This document shows, in pieces, positions 9,458 to 21,037 of a stretch of DNA of 64,000 nt. The stretch comes from Acanthochlamys bracteata (taxonomy: Eukaryota; Streptophyta; Magnoliopsida; Pandanales; Velloziaceae). Location: the NCBI GenBank assembly GCA_019914995.1, contig CM034140.1, positions 682,001-746,000 of the forward strand. Direction: 5' to 3'. Each line of letters starts with the position of its first letter. Position 1 is the first letter of the stretch. The notes beneath the pieces are model-generated. The model was not told the origin of the DNA, searched no databases, and saw nothing but the letters and a program-made list of their open reading frames with translations. Both the position numbers and the translations under genes were made by a program.

Positions 9458-12306
9458 GGGCATGTTTGGTTTTGCTTATTTAGTGCTTTTGCTTAAAAAG
9501 AAGCACTTAACAGTGAAAAATATGTTTGGCTGCAGCTGCTTTTGCAGAAAATAAGCAGCTTATTTCGTTCAAAAACAAAACCATCAAAACGATGCTTTTA
9601 AAGAAATCCGCACTGAAGCTTATTTTTGCTGTGCTGCAAAATGACTATATTATCCATGTTAAGTTAGAAAAATAACGTTAGTATATATTATCCTAACCCA
9701 GGCTTTTCTCTCATTTCTTTCTCCTTCTTCTCATTGCTCTCCTGCAGCCATCCACCCGCTCCTTTTCGAACTCGTTGATCTGCCGGTGTACAAGCTTCTT
9801 CTCCGGCGACGTGCACCTCTCCTTTGCCTCTAGATTTCACCTTCCTTCTTTTCATCCGTAGCCGTTGTTCTTTCACCAACTTTCACCTTGCGGGGGTAAA
9901 ATTAGGTTTTCGTCGGACTTCCCGCCGAACTTCCGACTGCGGTAAGCACCTAAAAGTTATCTTCTTACTTCGGTAGTGCTTTTTTTTTCGTCAATTGAGT
10001 CGAATTTTAACTTGTTTTTAGAGATTGCATTGCCGGACGAGTCGAATCGATTTAGACGATTTTTTGCCACCGGCGTGCTAATTGACGTGTTAACGTCTTT
10101 CTCCTACCTCTGTTTTAATTGTTTGCGTTTCGCAGGTGTTCGAATTTTCTTTCGGCTGATTCCTTTCCGGCCAAACTAGGTAAGCTTCTTCTGTCTTTTC
10201 TTCATGCATACACAATTCTATTCACTGATGTCTACTTTTGTTGCCCAACATTTTTAGTTGGATCATGATATTATTATGAGTGTGATTGAAGTTTTGGATC
10301 TTAATCAAGTATACAAATAATCTAAATTGTAATGGACTTTGCCGATGAGCTCGGACAGTTCATCGACATCAGAGGGTGGAGTTTTATAAGCAGCAGCAGC
10401 AACAAATGCAGCAGGTAGCCGACGCCATTATCGGCCACATCCTTTGTTAATCCCGACAACGACGTCAATGCTTCTTCTTCATCTGCTGCTCGCTAGCTAG
10501 ATAGATCATTGTGGAGGTATTGCTTAATTACATACTACGTTACTAATAGATCTCTCTATTAATCTCTATATATATTTTGATAAGAGTTTTAGTTATAAGG
10601 TTGTAGCTGTTAGCTATATAGTTACTATAGTTGATCTCTTCTATGTTGCATTTCAAGATTGAGCTGCTATTTCTTCACTGGATGATCTATTTAATTAGTT
10701 CTTGCTAAACTTTCTCTGAAGATGTATTAATTGATTAAAGAAACAAGTTTATGTAGTATTGCAGTTAATGTTATGTTATTCTATGTTGTTATTTGAAGTT
10801 TGAGAGCTAGCTTCTTCTTTTGCTTTGCTGAAAACTGGGACTGATATGATGGGTGGTTCTTTTGTTTGTTTCGTTTTTTTTTTCTTTCTTTCTTCTTGCT
10901 GTATTGGTAAAGAAAGGGCTACTGACAGTTTCTATCATTGCTAGTTGCTACTAGAAGCAAGCACACAAATTCATTTGCCACTTGTGACACCCCAAAGTTC
11001 TTTAAATGTTTTCTTCTTCATAAGGATATGTATATGCATATTAATTTCTTTCCTTCTGTAGATGAAGAAACACTTGTCATAAAATTGAATCATAAAACTG
11101 GTATATATTGATCATTGATTCTCTTGTATATAGCTAGGAATGTCTTGATGTTGATCAATTATTATATGTGCAGTTTCAAGTAAGTAGTTCCTAGCTAGCT
11201 AGCTAGTAAGTCTTGGATGGATTGAGTTAGGACAAAAGTCAAACTATTCATTTATGAGGATATGTGACCTGAAACCTCAGCATAATGTTTGCTAGCCATT
11301 TTGCATAGGTTTAACTGTTAGTTCTTGTTCAAGTATAGCTATGAGTGATATATCACTGCTGCTTGTGCGTACAATTTTTTACTGAAGAAGAAGGGCTATG
11401 AGGTGCTGTTCATGGCGGATGCCATTGATGAGTATGCTGCTGGTCAGCTGAAGGAGTTTGGGGCAAGAAGCTTGTTTCTTCTACCAAGAAAGGTTTGAAG
11501 TTTGATGAGAGTGAGGATGAGAAGAAGAAGAAGGAAGAACTGAAGGAGAAGTTTGAGGGTCTGTGCAAGGTTATCAAGGAGGTGCTTGGTGATAAAGTTG
11601 TGGTCTTTGATAGTGTGGTTGACTCCCCATGCTCGTATTGTTTTATTGTTTTCATCTGTTGTAAATGTTACAAGCAAAAGCTAGTAAAAGATTGAAGTTG
11701 AAATATTTTTCTACTGATTTTTTGAGTGATTGTTGTTGTTATGAGTGGTTCTTTGAGTTTTATTTTCTCCTATGATAATGCAAGAATCAATTTGCTTAAA
11801 ATTGTTAATGTATTAATATATTATTTATTCATTTCTATCAATGTATTAATTATTAATAATTATTATTATATTAAATAATTTTAATTTAAAAATATTCTTA
11901 ATATATTAATAATATATTTATTCATATGTTTATAATATTATTATAATAAATAATAAACAAAAATTTATTTTAAAAATATATTATAAAATTAATTTTAAAA
12001 AAATTAGATACTATATGAATATAAATTTAAAATTTTAATAATATATTATTTATTATATATTTAAAGATGTTTCGGTCATTATATATTTTATTCACTCATA
12101 AGTACAAGTTTAGCCAAATATATTTATAACTTCTACGAAAAAGCTTTAAACAGTAAAATTTATTCAAACAGAATTCAGAAAGAAGTAACTTTCGAATCAA
12201 AAACTCAACAAATTTTTTTTTTCAAAGAAAAGATATAAATAAAGATAAATCTAAAGCTCCGCTAAACGTGTTTTATAGCACCAACGAAAAGCATCTTAAA
12301 CGGGCT
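9458..12306. mobile_element. DNA-transposon-like element A carrying an HSP90 fragment
   Basis: The left edge reads GGGCATGTTTGGTTTTGC and the right edge, on the other strand, AGCCCGTTTAAGATGC. Both ends carry sub-terminal AGCAGCTT/GCTTTT words. The last 250 bp, including TCATTATATAT and TTTAGCCAAA, aligns by eye with the right end of element B at 48055-48272. No transposase frame is visible, so the element is non-autonomous. Inside it has a pyrimidine-rich leader-like stretch at 9700-9880, a CAG/CAA-rich stretch at 10390-10420 and the HSP90 fragment. I could not find a clear target-site duplication. The superfamily is unresolved; the GTTTGG-type ends are compatible with a hAT-like or Mutator-like element. 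Confidence 0.55.
11382..11632 (+). pseudogene. Captured fragment of cytosolic HSP90
   Basis: The plus strand encodes [18 protein letters not shown], then after a short deletion near 11457 it shifts frame and continues with [32 protein letters not shown] and VVDSPC. In order, these are neighbouring segments of the plant HSP90 middle to C-terminal region. About 80 residues remain of a protein near 700. About three residues are missing after GDKV, and the frame ends shortly after VVDSPC. No N-terminal ATPase domain is present. It lies inside element A, so it is a captured, non-functional fragment and not a local HSP90 gene. A degraded processed copy is the alternative. Confidence 0.8.
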
Positions 12307-12492
12307 AGGCTGCCTTCGTAACCGTTGCGAGCCCAAGTATGCCTGCTTGATTGTATTTACAGTTAACGGCCACAATTTTATGATTTCACTCATTCTCATC
12401 CTAGTTGGTTCATCTCTATGTCGAGTTCAGTCGGATTAGACGCAAGCTACTGAGGAAGAAAATTTGGATTAGAGAAACACGAAAGAGAACGA

Positions 12493-15190
12493 ATGATTTC
12501 GCGCGCTAGATTCGTTTTAGTACTCTGCTTCGATCTTCTCATCGCCAGCTCGGTCTCTGAGGGTAAATGTTACTGATTTCTTCTATCAATTAATCGTTGC
12601 CATTCTGCTACAATGATGATTATTATTATCCCTTTTTCATCTTGTTGAATTAGGAATAGTTACTGCTTTGAAACTTTTTTTTGCTCTACATAATTGTTTT
12701 TGGTGTAATTGATCACTGCAGTTGCTTTGTAGTATACGGAGAGTATACTTACAGCGATTGAATTTGATAGATTTCTCCAGATGTATTCTTGTGAAATTAA
12801 ATTTGGGAAGGATTTGAGTTTTGGATTACGGTAATGTACAAGTACAGCTTTCGGAATCGTGATTTTAAAATTTGACTGAAAGCTAATTATTTAAGTGAGA
12901 GATCAAAATTATGTTCACAAAAGAAATAGAAGTAAATTTGCTGTGGAGTTACTACCTTGGTGCGTTCTCAAAGTTAGGACTGCCCTTCTGGTTTAGGATA
13001 CGAATTGCATAATAAACCCTTCACGTGTGCTGTTCATTTTGGAGCCTCTTTATGGATTGCTTTGTTTTCTCGTAACCATATATATACAGGAAAATCCGGA
13101 GTATGTGTCTCTCATGGTGGCCGTTTCCCTCCATTTTCGTCTGAAGGAAAACCTCCCAGAAAAGTACCCAAGGGACCAAGAGATTTGGGAGTTTGCAGAT
13201 TGTTCCGGAAAAATACCTGTTGTGATGTTACACAAACTTATCCTGCATTAGTATCCATTAGACGCCTTGCTTCTGTTGGAGAAGCAAGTAAAGAGTGCTT
13301 GCATTTGTGGGAGCTTTTAGAATGTTCAATCTGCGATCCTCGTGTTGGCGTTCAGCCTGGCCTTCCACTGATTTGTGAATCTTTTTGTGACATGGTTTTG
13401 GAAGCTTGCTCTGCAGCATATTTTTCTATTGATGCAAACACACAGGTGCTAATTTTGGAATGCTGCAATCTACTAATTAAACTTATATACTTGCATATTG
13501 TAACCTCTATATCTCTGCCTATATATCTCCAAGGGGTTTTGTAGTAGATATCACCAACGCAAATTGAAATATGGCATGGCTATTTTAACTGTGACACACA
13601 TCCAGTGATGGCAACCACTAACTTATACTCATTTTCAACTGTAGGTTTTTCATTGCTTAATGCTGATAAGAGAGAGTAGGATGCATTTTAGAAGAGGGTG
13701 ATTTATATTCATGCGCAGCATTCATACTGTTAGGATGCATGCTTCCTAGTGCAACAACATGATTTAAAGAAGTGCAACTGGTCTCATTTTATTGGCTTGT
13801 ATGTGAATCAGGTTATGTTGCATGCTTTCTTATTGGTTTACATGTCTATCAGGTTTTGTCGCCTTGTGGACTAAGTGACCTAATTTGTGGTAGAGCAAGC
13901 TACTGGGCATATAATGGTACAGAATTCTGCCAACTCGCTGGGTTCTCTGTGCAACCAATTAACTTGAGAAATCTGGCTACTGAGACGCCATTTTGCTATG
14001 GTGGGAAAGCAAGCCTTGAATCTGTTGTTGATTCATGGAGGAGTTCAGGGTCTCAATCTATGAAGACAGAGAAGTTTGGAATGCTTGAAGATTTTTGGCA
14101 GTGGATGAGTGAAACACCAGTAAGGGAGAGGGTTCCTTGGGCGGTTGGAGGAATGGTACTAACAGCTGGCCTAATATTTCTAAGGTTAGTGCTTCAATTC
14201 TTAAGGTTGATTGGAGTTGTTTTTTTAGCATCATTTCAGAAGTTAAAAGGACTGCCCTATGCTCCATGAAGTACTCTGCTGGAATGGTGCTCTTATTACT
14301 TGTCAGAGTTAGTTTCTGCTTTATTAACATAGCCTTTTACCTGGAAAATTAATCAAAGAACATTGCCTTTCTTCTTTTCCTGATCTTTTCTTTTCCTGAT
14401 CTTTTGTGATTTGATCAGAAATTTGGAAATGAACTTGATTTCTGGGGTTCTCGTCTTACTAATTTGCATCTCCAATAGCACCTCTTAACCGGTCATAGTA
14501 ACCATACCTTCTTGTGTAACTTCTTCGAAGCCATTGGCTTTTACTTCTGTATAGCCAGAACATAAATGGTTATGCGATTAATGATGTCCCTAATTAGTTG
14601 ACAAGTCTAAGATGTAGCTGACTCAGACCCTGCTCACCTGCCAGCATACAGTTATCTGGTTTTGCTGAGGATGTTTGCCGTTGCTAAATACTGTAATTAT
14701 GATCTTGCATATTTGTGACATCACACCGATACTGATAATAACATTGAACGTTGAGAGATCCATTCGCTATATATATCTTGACTTCAATATTATATTGATG
14801 CACTAGGACACAGCTATGGTAGGATTCTTGGGGCTAGAATTTCCACCATCATACTTATATTTGTGGCTTGCTTACTTTTTCTTTGTACAACTTGCATTAA
14901 ATAATAATAAGTTTTAAGAAAAAAACTGTGCGTACTTTGATTGGCTAAAACATGGTTTCTTCATGGCATTTTCCATGCATGTTTCAACCTAAAGATCAAT
15001 GGATTTTGCATGTTCTAGAATCATGTTGCTTCTCCTATGACCCTTTCTGTTAATGTTCTTTAGCAAAAGGAAGAGCTATAGCTATCGTCAGAAACGAGCA
15101 GCTATTATTCGCACAGCTAGTAGGCTGGAAGGACGGGGTAACCAGGATATATCCTCTGTTCAAAGGACTAGAAAGCATGCATCCAGATGA
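12493..15190 (+). CDS. Folate-receptor-like cysteine-rich membrane protein
   Basis: Exons 12493-12562, 13090-13445, 13853-14184 and 15064-15190 total 885 nt, or 294 aa. Residues 1-23 form a signal peptide (VLVLCFDLLIASSVSEG). The lumenal part carries the cysteine spacing of the animal folate-receptor domain: TCC, then EC..LWELLECSICDPRVG, then PLICESFCDMVLEAC, SPC and FC. Near the C-terminus a hydrophobic segment (WAVGGMVLTAGLIFL) makes one membrane span, followed by a basic tail. The expected topology is extracellular or lumenal head, one span, cytosolic tail. The ligand is unknown, and folate binding should not be assumed from the fold. The gene starts about 190 bp right of element A. Confidence 0.75.
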
Positions 15191-15929
15191 ATTTGCCAGC
15201 TCTGGTGACACATAAGACATTGAAGATCTTGATCTGTATAGGTCTTAAATTAGATGTCAATTTAGAACGCATCTTAGAATTGCTATCTGCAAATCAAAAG
15301 AAGGCTACTTTCCACTGCACTATTTGTAAAAAAAGGGATTTGAAATTGCACATGTTGGCGAATCGTTTAGGTTCTTGTAAAGAAATCAGAAAAGATTTTT
15401 TTCTGGACTGGTTCTTGATCACTGATTATGTCTCTTTTCTGGTTGCCTATGTTCGATCACTAACTTGCTGATCGTGCGTGCTGAAATCGAATGTCGTTAC
15501 AACTTCTGTAAGTGCTAATGTATTCATTTGAATCACCGCTGAGTCCAACTTGTGTTCTTGAGTTGCAATACTGAGAATCTCAACTCGATTGTGTTTTGTC
15601 AAGTTGAAAACGTCTATGATGTTCAAGCAAAGTCTATATATCTATGGCCACCGAAGCATGAGACTCTGGAGCACAGGACAAGAACACTTACCTAAATCCT
15701 CTGCAACAACATAACAAAACAGAAGAAAGAACCGAACGAAGGAAGCTAGCACGCGCGCAAAATCAGCCAAACTTTTGAATTGGGACCAGAAAAGAGTTCT
15801 TACTTCCATCTCATGCGCCATAAGACAAGAAGAAAAAGCTAACGAACCCGCGATACGTGATAGAGAATTTAAACGCCAACAAGTCTACAGATAGCAATAT
15901 CGGAGAAGATGCAAGAAGTTTGCAGTGAG

Positions 15930-16076
15930 CTAAGGCAGGGCAATGAGAATATGCATTCTGATAGTGTGGTCCTTATCCTTGCAAAGAGCCAAGAATTTAT
16001 CATACCTAAACAAAAGCATGTCACCGTTCAACAGATTCAAACGTAAAGCCTGTTGCCGAAAATTCCTTCCGAAATT
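15930..16076 (-). other. Possible terminal exon of an unidentified minus-strand gene
   Basis: On the minus strand a TTTAG acceptor at 16078-16077 opens two competing readings. One runs 48 codons to a TAG at 15930 and contains NGDMLLFRYDKFLALCKDKD. The other runs 18 codons to a TGA at 16021 and reads EFRKEFSATGFTFESVER. I found no upstream exon or start codon and recognise neither reading. It may be the decayed 3' end of a gene. Confidence 0.2.
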
Positions 16077-16995
16077 CTAAACCTATGAATGCTGAGCTAT
16101 CTTAAACCTAAGAAAGCTATGGTCGTAAAGTTAATAAATGTGCAAATTGATTGTACGAGAGAACGACCGATACGAGAAATCTTGGAATATGCTTCAAAAA
16201 TATATTATGAAAGAAAAAAGAAACTAAAAATCTCAATTTTCAATTTTTTTTTTTCTGATAATTTTCTCTTATAGTTAATGTTTAGAATGTAATATATTAT
16301 TGTAAATGCAGCAGATAGCTTGCCATTTGCACACTAATCAAATGCCTAAAAACATACATGAAGGATTTCATTGTTGTTAGGAAGCACTTGAAATATATGT
16401 CGGCATTATCAGCAATTTTTTTGCCTCACTTAACGAATTTCTAAGCAATTAAAAAACAGAAAACTTTTCGAACATTTAACCATACATTTCATTTCCTTAC
16501 AGATTGTCGCCAATGATTCATCATCATGTCAAGTAATCTTCTTTTTCTTAGTAAATTTTTGACAACATAATTAAACATGATTGAATTAAAGTAAACTGCA
16601 ACGTGTTAATTAAATCATCAAGCATAATGGTTAATATGTCAACAGCAATAACAAACACATACTCTATAGGCAGCAACGTTTTAGCTTTATTTTTTGAAGC
16701 TTTTTTGTTTCCTTCAAGATATCCATATTTTGGAAATTTCTTGCTTTCCATATGAATGATGTAAAAGGAAATTTTTTCATCAAAGAGGCGGCAAAAGAAG
16801 CTCCGAGAAATCAGATATTTCAACTTTAGAAATTAAAAAGTGTAAAAGAAAATTTAATCAAGTAATAGTGGAGCACTATATCTTTAAAATAAAAAAAAAA
16901 TAATACTTATTATTATAAAATATTGGATCAGACCAATATGTGAACAGGAATTAACGAACAGATAAGCCAAGATGCAACTTGGCCCCATGGATCTC

Positions 16996-17003
16996 TATAA
17001 ATA
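16996..17003 (+). promoter_or_regulatory. TATA box of phylloplanin-like gene
   Basis: TATAAATA lies 112 bp upstream of the chosen ATG, in a CTCTATAAATACAG context typical of strong plant TATA promoters. Confidence 0.6.
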
Positions 17004-17107
17004 CAGAACCGCCCTTCTCCTCACAAAACAAGGAAAGCAATCAGAACACATAGCTAGCAAATTGAGCTCTGCAACTTCTCCCCCTAGTGTCTTTTCTTCT
17101 AATAACC

Positions 17108-17726
17108 ATGGCCTCCTTGATAAGAATTTTCCTTGTTTCTGCAACTGTGTTGTTCATCGCCGGAGCAACTGCACCAACGGCGAATGCTCAGTTCGTTATT
17201 CACATCAATGGCACCGTGCCTTGCGGCACTGGGTTGGTCTCAAGTAGTGGAAATCTACTTCGTTTTCCTAGTATGCATACATATATACTCCCCTAAATGC
17301 TTCAAATCTTTCTTTTAGTCAAATAGGCATATAAGGTCTTGCTGATGAACTAGTTCTTTACACGACATATGTAGTATGATTTCAATCTTTCATCTTTTCC
17401 AGCTAATTCTTATTGTTGAATTTTTTTTTTTTTTTGGAACAGATGCAATGGTGCAAGTGAAGTGTGGGAACAATGTTATAGCAAGCACAACAGCAAATAG
17501 CAAGGGGGAGTTCGGCATTGTTATGAACGCTGTGAATGGACTCATCCCGTCTCTGTTGAACAATTGCAAGCTTCAGGTGCCAACTCCTCTCACTGTCTGC
17601 AACCCTTCTGCTTCTGCTGACGGAGTCCTTCAGTCACCGCTGACGTTGATCACCGGAATTATTTCCGGAATTCTTAATGGAATCATCGGTCTTATTCCCT
17701 CTGGCTTCTCCCTTCTTCATGCATGA
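17108..17726 (+). CDS. Phylloplanin-like secreted protein (Ole e 1-related)
   Basis: Exons 17108-17270 and 17443-17726 total 447 nt, or 148 aa. Residues 1 to about 28 are a signal peptide (RIFLVSATVLFIAGA, then ANA). The mature part begins FVIHINGTVPCG and, across the intron, reads RFPNAMVQVKCGNNVIAST, then NNCKLQVPTPLTVCNPSAS, and ends in a Gly/Ile-rich hydrophobic tail (GLIPSGFSLLHA). This is the layout of tobacco phylloplanin and related Ole e 1-like proteins, secreted surface proteins linked to defence against leaf pathogens. The exon 2 acceptor follows a long T tract. Earlier in-frame codons are non-ATG, so 17108 is the start. Its own antimicrobial role is not shown here. Confidence 0.82.
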
Positions 17727-19204
17727 AACGGTGATGCTATATATCTATATAGTACTGAAGATTGCAGGGATAAAAATGTTTTCAGAAATAATTACTAAAT
17801 TGTTGCGTATCAAAATAAGTCGTCTCTTACACTTAATTCGTGTTAAGAGATTGCAGTGCATATTATATTACATATGTAGCTTTGTGTTTATGTAATTTAT
17901 GCATGTGTTTTATTATGATTAAGTCAAGAAAATTACATAAATAAATTAATTATAAGCTATTAAGCTAGCTTACAGATATTGTAATTAATCAGAAGCAAAA
18001 TAAAATGAATGCTACATCTGATCGATGTTATCCATATTATCTAAATCTGCAGAAGTGTTTTCTTTGAAAAACTATATTGTTTTCTAAAAATCAACAACAA
18101 AAACTTATAAACATCTCATATCTTCAATTTTCTCAATCGAGCTGACGGCCAGCCTCAATCGTTTATGATATCAATCAAAGCAATCGATCAACCTCTTACA
18201 ATTAACCTGCAGCTTCCATGAATGTAGTTCAATTAGCAGAATATTTTCTGAAGAAAATACAGATTAAACTTAAATCAGTAACGTTTATATCACCTTGTCT
18301 GGTGTTCTTGAATTACTATTGCCATTAGCAGGTCTTGGTTTCTTGTCTAGAGGCTTTATAATTAATCTCCACTGAGCATAACAGATTGAGATTCATCTAA
18401 TGCTAGCAATGCACCCACATAATTAATCTCCGGCGGAAGACCACCGTGCAGCAGTTGGCAAGCAGTTAAAGCACTCCGTGAATGTTTTCCACATATAGGC
18501 TGACGTTAAATCTCCATTCTAATTAATCGTAGAACTCGTACACGCGAGCTTCAACACAGAGTCGCCGGATTTCAACTTATGATAACCGGAATCTTCTTCT
18601 CATCTATGAAAATTGATGGTAGTTGTTTTATGACCGTTTCTTCAGTTGCATGGAAATGAATGGAAATGGAATTAGAAGCTTCGGCTGACGTACGTAGAGA
18701 CAAGCATGCGGATGGATTCGAGGATGTGGTCCTGCCTTCTAAGCTGCTGCCAAGCCAATCTTTTTAATTGCACCTTGACCGTTTTCTAATTTTCTTTAAA
18801 ACTAAAATTTTTTTCATCATTCGAGATGTTTTATCATCTTAGATTAGATTTATCATAACAGTTTCGAATATACAGAATTGAACTTCTCTATTAATAATTT
18901 TTCCAATTCTTCCCAGTAAACTATCCACGATTCCAGGCTACTTTCTACTAATTAAGCAAAAATTTTGCGTGATTGAGAAATGAACAAACTTCTCAAAAAT
19001 TTTTAAAGAAAAAGATACATTAACAAAAATTGCACTATACAAAGGGTAAGTTCGTCTGTCCGTTCCCTAAAAACTTTTTTAAAAAATTTTTTTATTATAT
19101 TTTTTTAAAAAAATTTTATAATATTTTATAAAATTTTATTTAAAAATTTAAGATATAATTGGATGAGAGCCTGCGATAAATTGGAGTTTCATTCAAAAGC
19201 CCAT

Positions 19205-19440
19205 TTAAAAGAGCGTTTCGGAATGTATATAAACTAAAATTTTTTTAAATAAAAAATATTTTTTATTTTTTAGAAATAAATTTTATTTTTTAAAAAATAA
19301 TAAAAATATATAATATGAAGATTTTATTACGTAATTTATATTTTTTAAATTTTTAAATATTTATAAAATATATATTAAAAAATGTAGATTAAAATATTGA
19401 AATGTTGATTCAACGGCCTGTAAAAGGCTCGTAGATATGG
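19205..19440. mobile_element. AT-rich MITE-like element, copy 3
   Basis: It begins near AGAGCGTTTCGG and ends near CAACGGCCTG, about 235 bp. The inner words are TTTTTTAAATAAAAAATATT, AAATAAATTTTATTTTTTAA, AAAATAATAAAAATATATAA and ATATTTATAAAATATATATT, in the same order as in copy 5 at 44697. Borders are approximate. Confidence 0.55.
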
Positions 19441-19787
19441 CATGCTTATTTTTAATTCTCAAAGTGATCCTTTCCGTGCAAAATTATTTTCGTATAATTA
19501 AAATAAAAAACTTTTAATATTTATTATGAAAGACGCAAACAAACAACTAACCATAATACGCATGATTGAGATTAGGAAAGGAAAGAAAAGCAAGAGTTGA
19601 ACTCGTGCACGGCACGGTGTGAACAGTTCTTTCTCCACCATGCACGCAGAGCTCCACGTTCATCCACAAGCTTCCCTCAGTGACTTGGTCATGATTCCTT
19701 CAACTGCTTGCTATCCACGTATATGTTTCAGCAACTCCCAAATCAATTTCAGTTTCAATTCGCTATGACAACTGAGAAACAGAGCTT

Positions 19788-19795
19788 TATATATA
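19788..19795 (+). promoter_or_regulatory. Possible TATA box of LEA_3 gene 1
   Basis: TATATATA lies 57 bp upstream of the ATG at 19845. This implies a short leader of roughly 25 nt, so the call is tentative. Confidence 0.35.
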
Positions 19796-19844
19796 CTCTT
19801 ATATGATCATTTGCTTGCATAAGTTCAGAAAATTTTACATAATA

Positions 19845-20141
19845 ATGGCTCAGCGTTCGCAGATTCGTGTGAGACTTGTTGAAGCTCTGTCTGCAGTTAA
19901 GCGCCGTGGATTTTCGTCGGCAGCAGCTGCAACAATGGGGAAGGTGGGAAATATTGCTAGTGCGGTTGAGGAGAAAGTAGCAGTGGCTGCTGGAAGTAAT
20001 GAAGTGGTGAACCTAGAGATTACTTCCACCTGGGTTCCGGATCCCGTTACTGGATATTACCGGCCGGCGAATCAAACGGGCAGTTTGGATGCAGCTCAGC
20101 TTCGACAGATGTTCTTGTCTAACAAGGCTTCTCGGAATTGA
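19845..20141 (+). CDS. LEA_3 (SAG21/Lea5-type) protein, intronless copy
   Basis: A single exon of 98 aa. The N-terminus (RSQIRVRLVEALSAVKRRGF) is basic and amphipathic, as expected for a mitochondrial presequence in this family. The LEA_3 signature TSTWVPDPVTGYYRPANQ lies near residues 62-80, followed by DAAQLRQMFLSNK. Family members such as SAG21/AtLEA5 are small stress- and senescence-induced proteins that affect oxidative-stress tolerance and have been found in mitochondria. The second copy, 0.9 kb downstream, has an intron between the two arginines of the presequence; here RRG is continuous. Confidence 0.9.
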   Translation: MAQRSQIRVRLVEALSAVKRRGFSSAAAATMGKVGNIASAVEEKVAVAAGSNEVVNLEITSTWVPDPVTGYYRPANQTGSLDAAQLRQMFLSNKASRN

Positions 20142-21037
20142 TGTATGTACCAATAGTTGTAGTTATTCTCTTCTTCTGTTTTTTTTGTGTGTGTAAATCA
20201 AGAGCAGCAATTTGTTGAGGTTACCATGTATACGACTGACTACCGTATTCATAAAGATTCAAAACGAATCTATATTCTTAGCTTTACCGATAAAGAACCA
20301 CAGAACGAACTGTTTAAATTCTCCACGAAATTATGCAATTTACAACTTTACAAGGACTACAGGTTGAAATTTACGTATCAATGTGTTTCCGTAACTATAA
20401 TAACAAAAGATATACACGCAATCCCTGTGAATAGTTACACGAACATAGCCAGCAATTATTGCTTTGGCTCCATTTGGTGTATCTGACAAATTTCTTTCAA
20501 ATTTGCTTGACAACAAAAAATAAAATTCTGACTTGGTTATTGCCACCACGATAAGGTCTCTGGAAGCAGTTTTCCAAAAAGGGATCTGAAAGTCCAATCA
20601 GAATAGAACTTCTATGGCATGATCTTTTTGCCCAGTTATAGCGATGGCCAATGCTGAACAGAAGAAGCAGGCTTAAGATTATCACAAGCAGCAGTTCTCT
20701 GAAATTACCAGAATAATCAAAGATTAGGAAAGCTTACTTCTTCTGAGAAAGATCCTGAAATGTCTGCATTCTGAGAATCCTCACCAAACTGCCCAATTCA
20801 ACGAAGTGTGATGCATAACCTATGTGGTTTCCCACCACTCCAGTCATTATATTGAAGACCGAATAAGAGGCTTCATTAACTTAATAATATCTTTGCTCCT
20901 GCTCATCTAGCCAAGCCAACCATCATCTTCATCAGCTATAAATATCCTGCATTTCTTTCATGTCTTCTGTGCCAAATATAAGTCATTCCTTTCAGAAACC
21001 CAAACAAGAAACTCCTTGGGTTGTTTAGGATCAAACT
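20142..21037. other. Intergenic between the two LEA_3 genes
   Basis: LEA_3 gene 1 3' UTR, then about 700 bp without a convincing frame on either strand, then the promoter of LEA_3 gene 2. Confidence 0.5.
20937..20944 (+). promoter_or_regulatory. TATA box of LEA_3 gene 2
   Basis: TATAAATA about 100 bp upstream of the ATG at 21038, a normal plant spacing for a TATA box plus a leader of about 65 nt. Confidence 0.55.

Larger units (their letters stand above)
15191..17107. other. Intergenic: one possible minus-strand exon, otherwise no gene seen
   Basis: The first few hundred bases are probably 3' UTR of the folate-receptor-like gene. A possible minus-strand terminal exon lies at 15930-16076 and is listed separately. 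16200-16950 is AT-rich with no coding signal. The last 110 bp hold the phylloplanin-like promoter and leader. Confidence 0.5.
17727..19844. other. Intergenic, AT-rich; no gene seen
   Basis: No reading frame with recognisable content on either strand. A weak AT-rich stretch at 19060-19150 and a fuller MITE-like copy at 19205-19440 are present. CACG-containing words near 19605-19650 could belong to the LEA_3 promoter downstream. Confidence 0.45.

Noticed and set aside
10320..10500. CAG/CAA-rich stretch in element A that might be another captured gene fragment
   Set aside because: Only about 20 residues of low-complexity reading (QQQQQMQQVADAIIGHI), too little to assign to a family.
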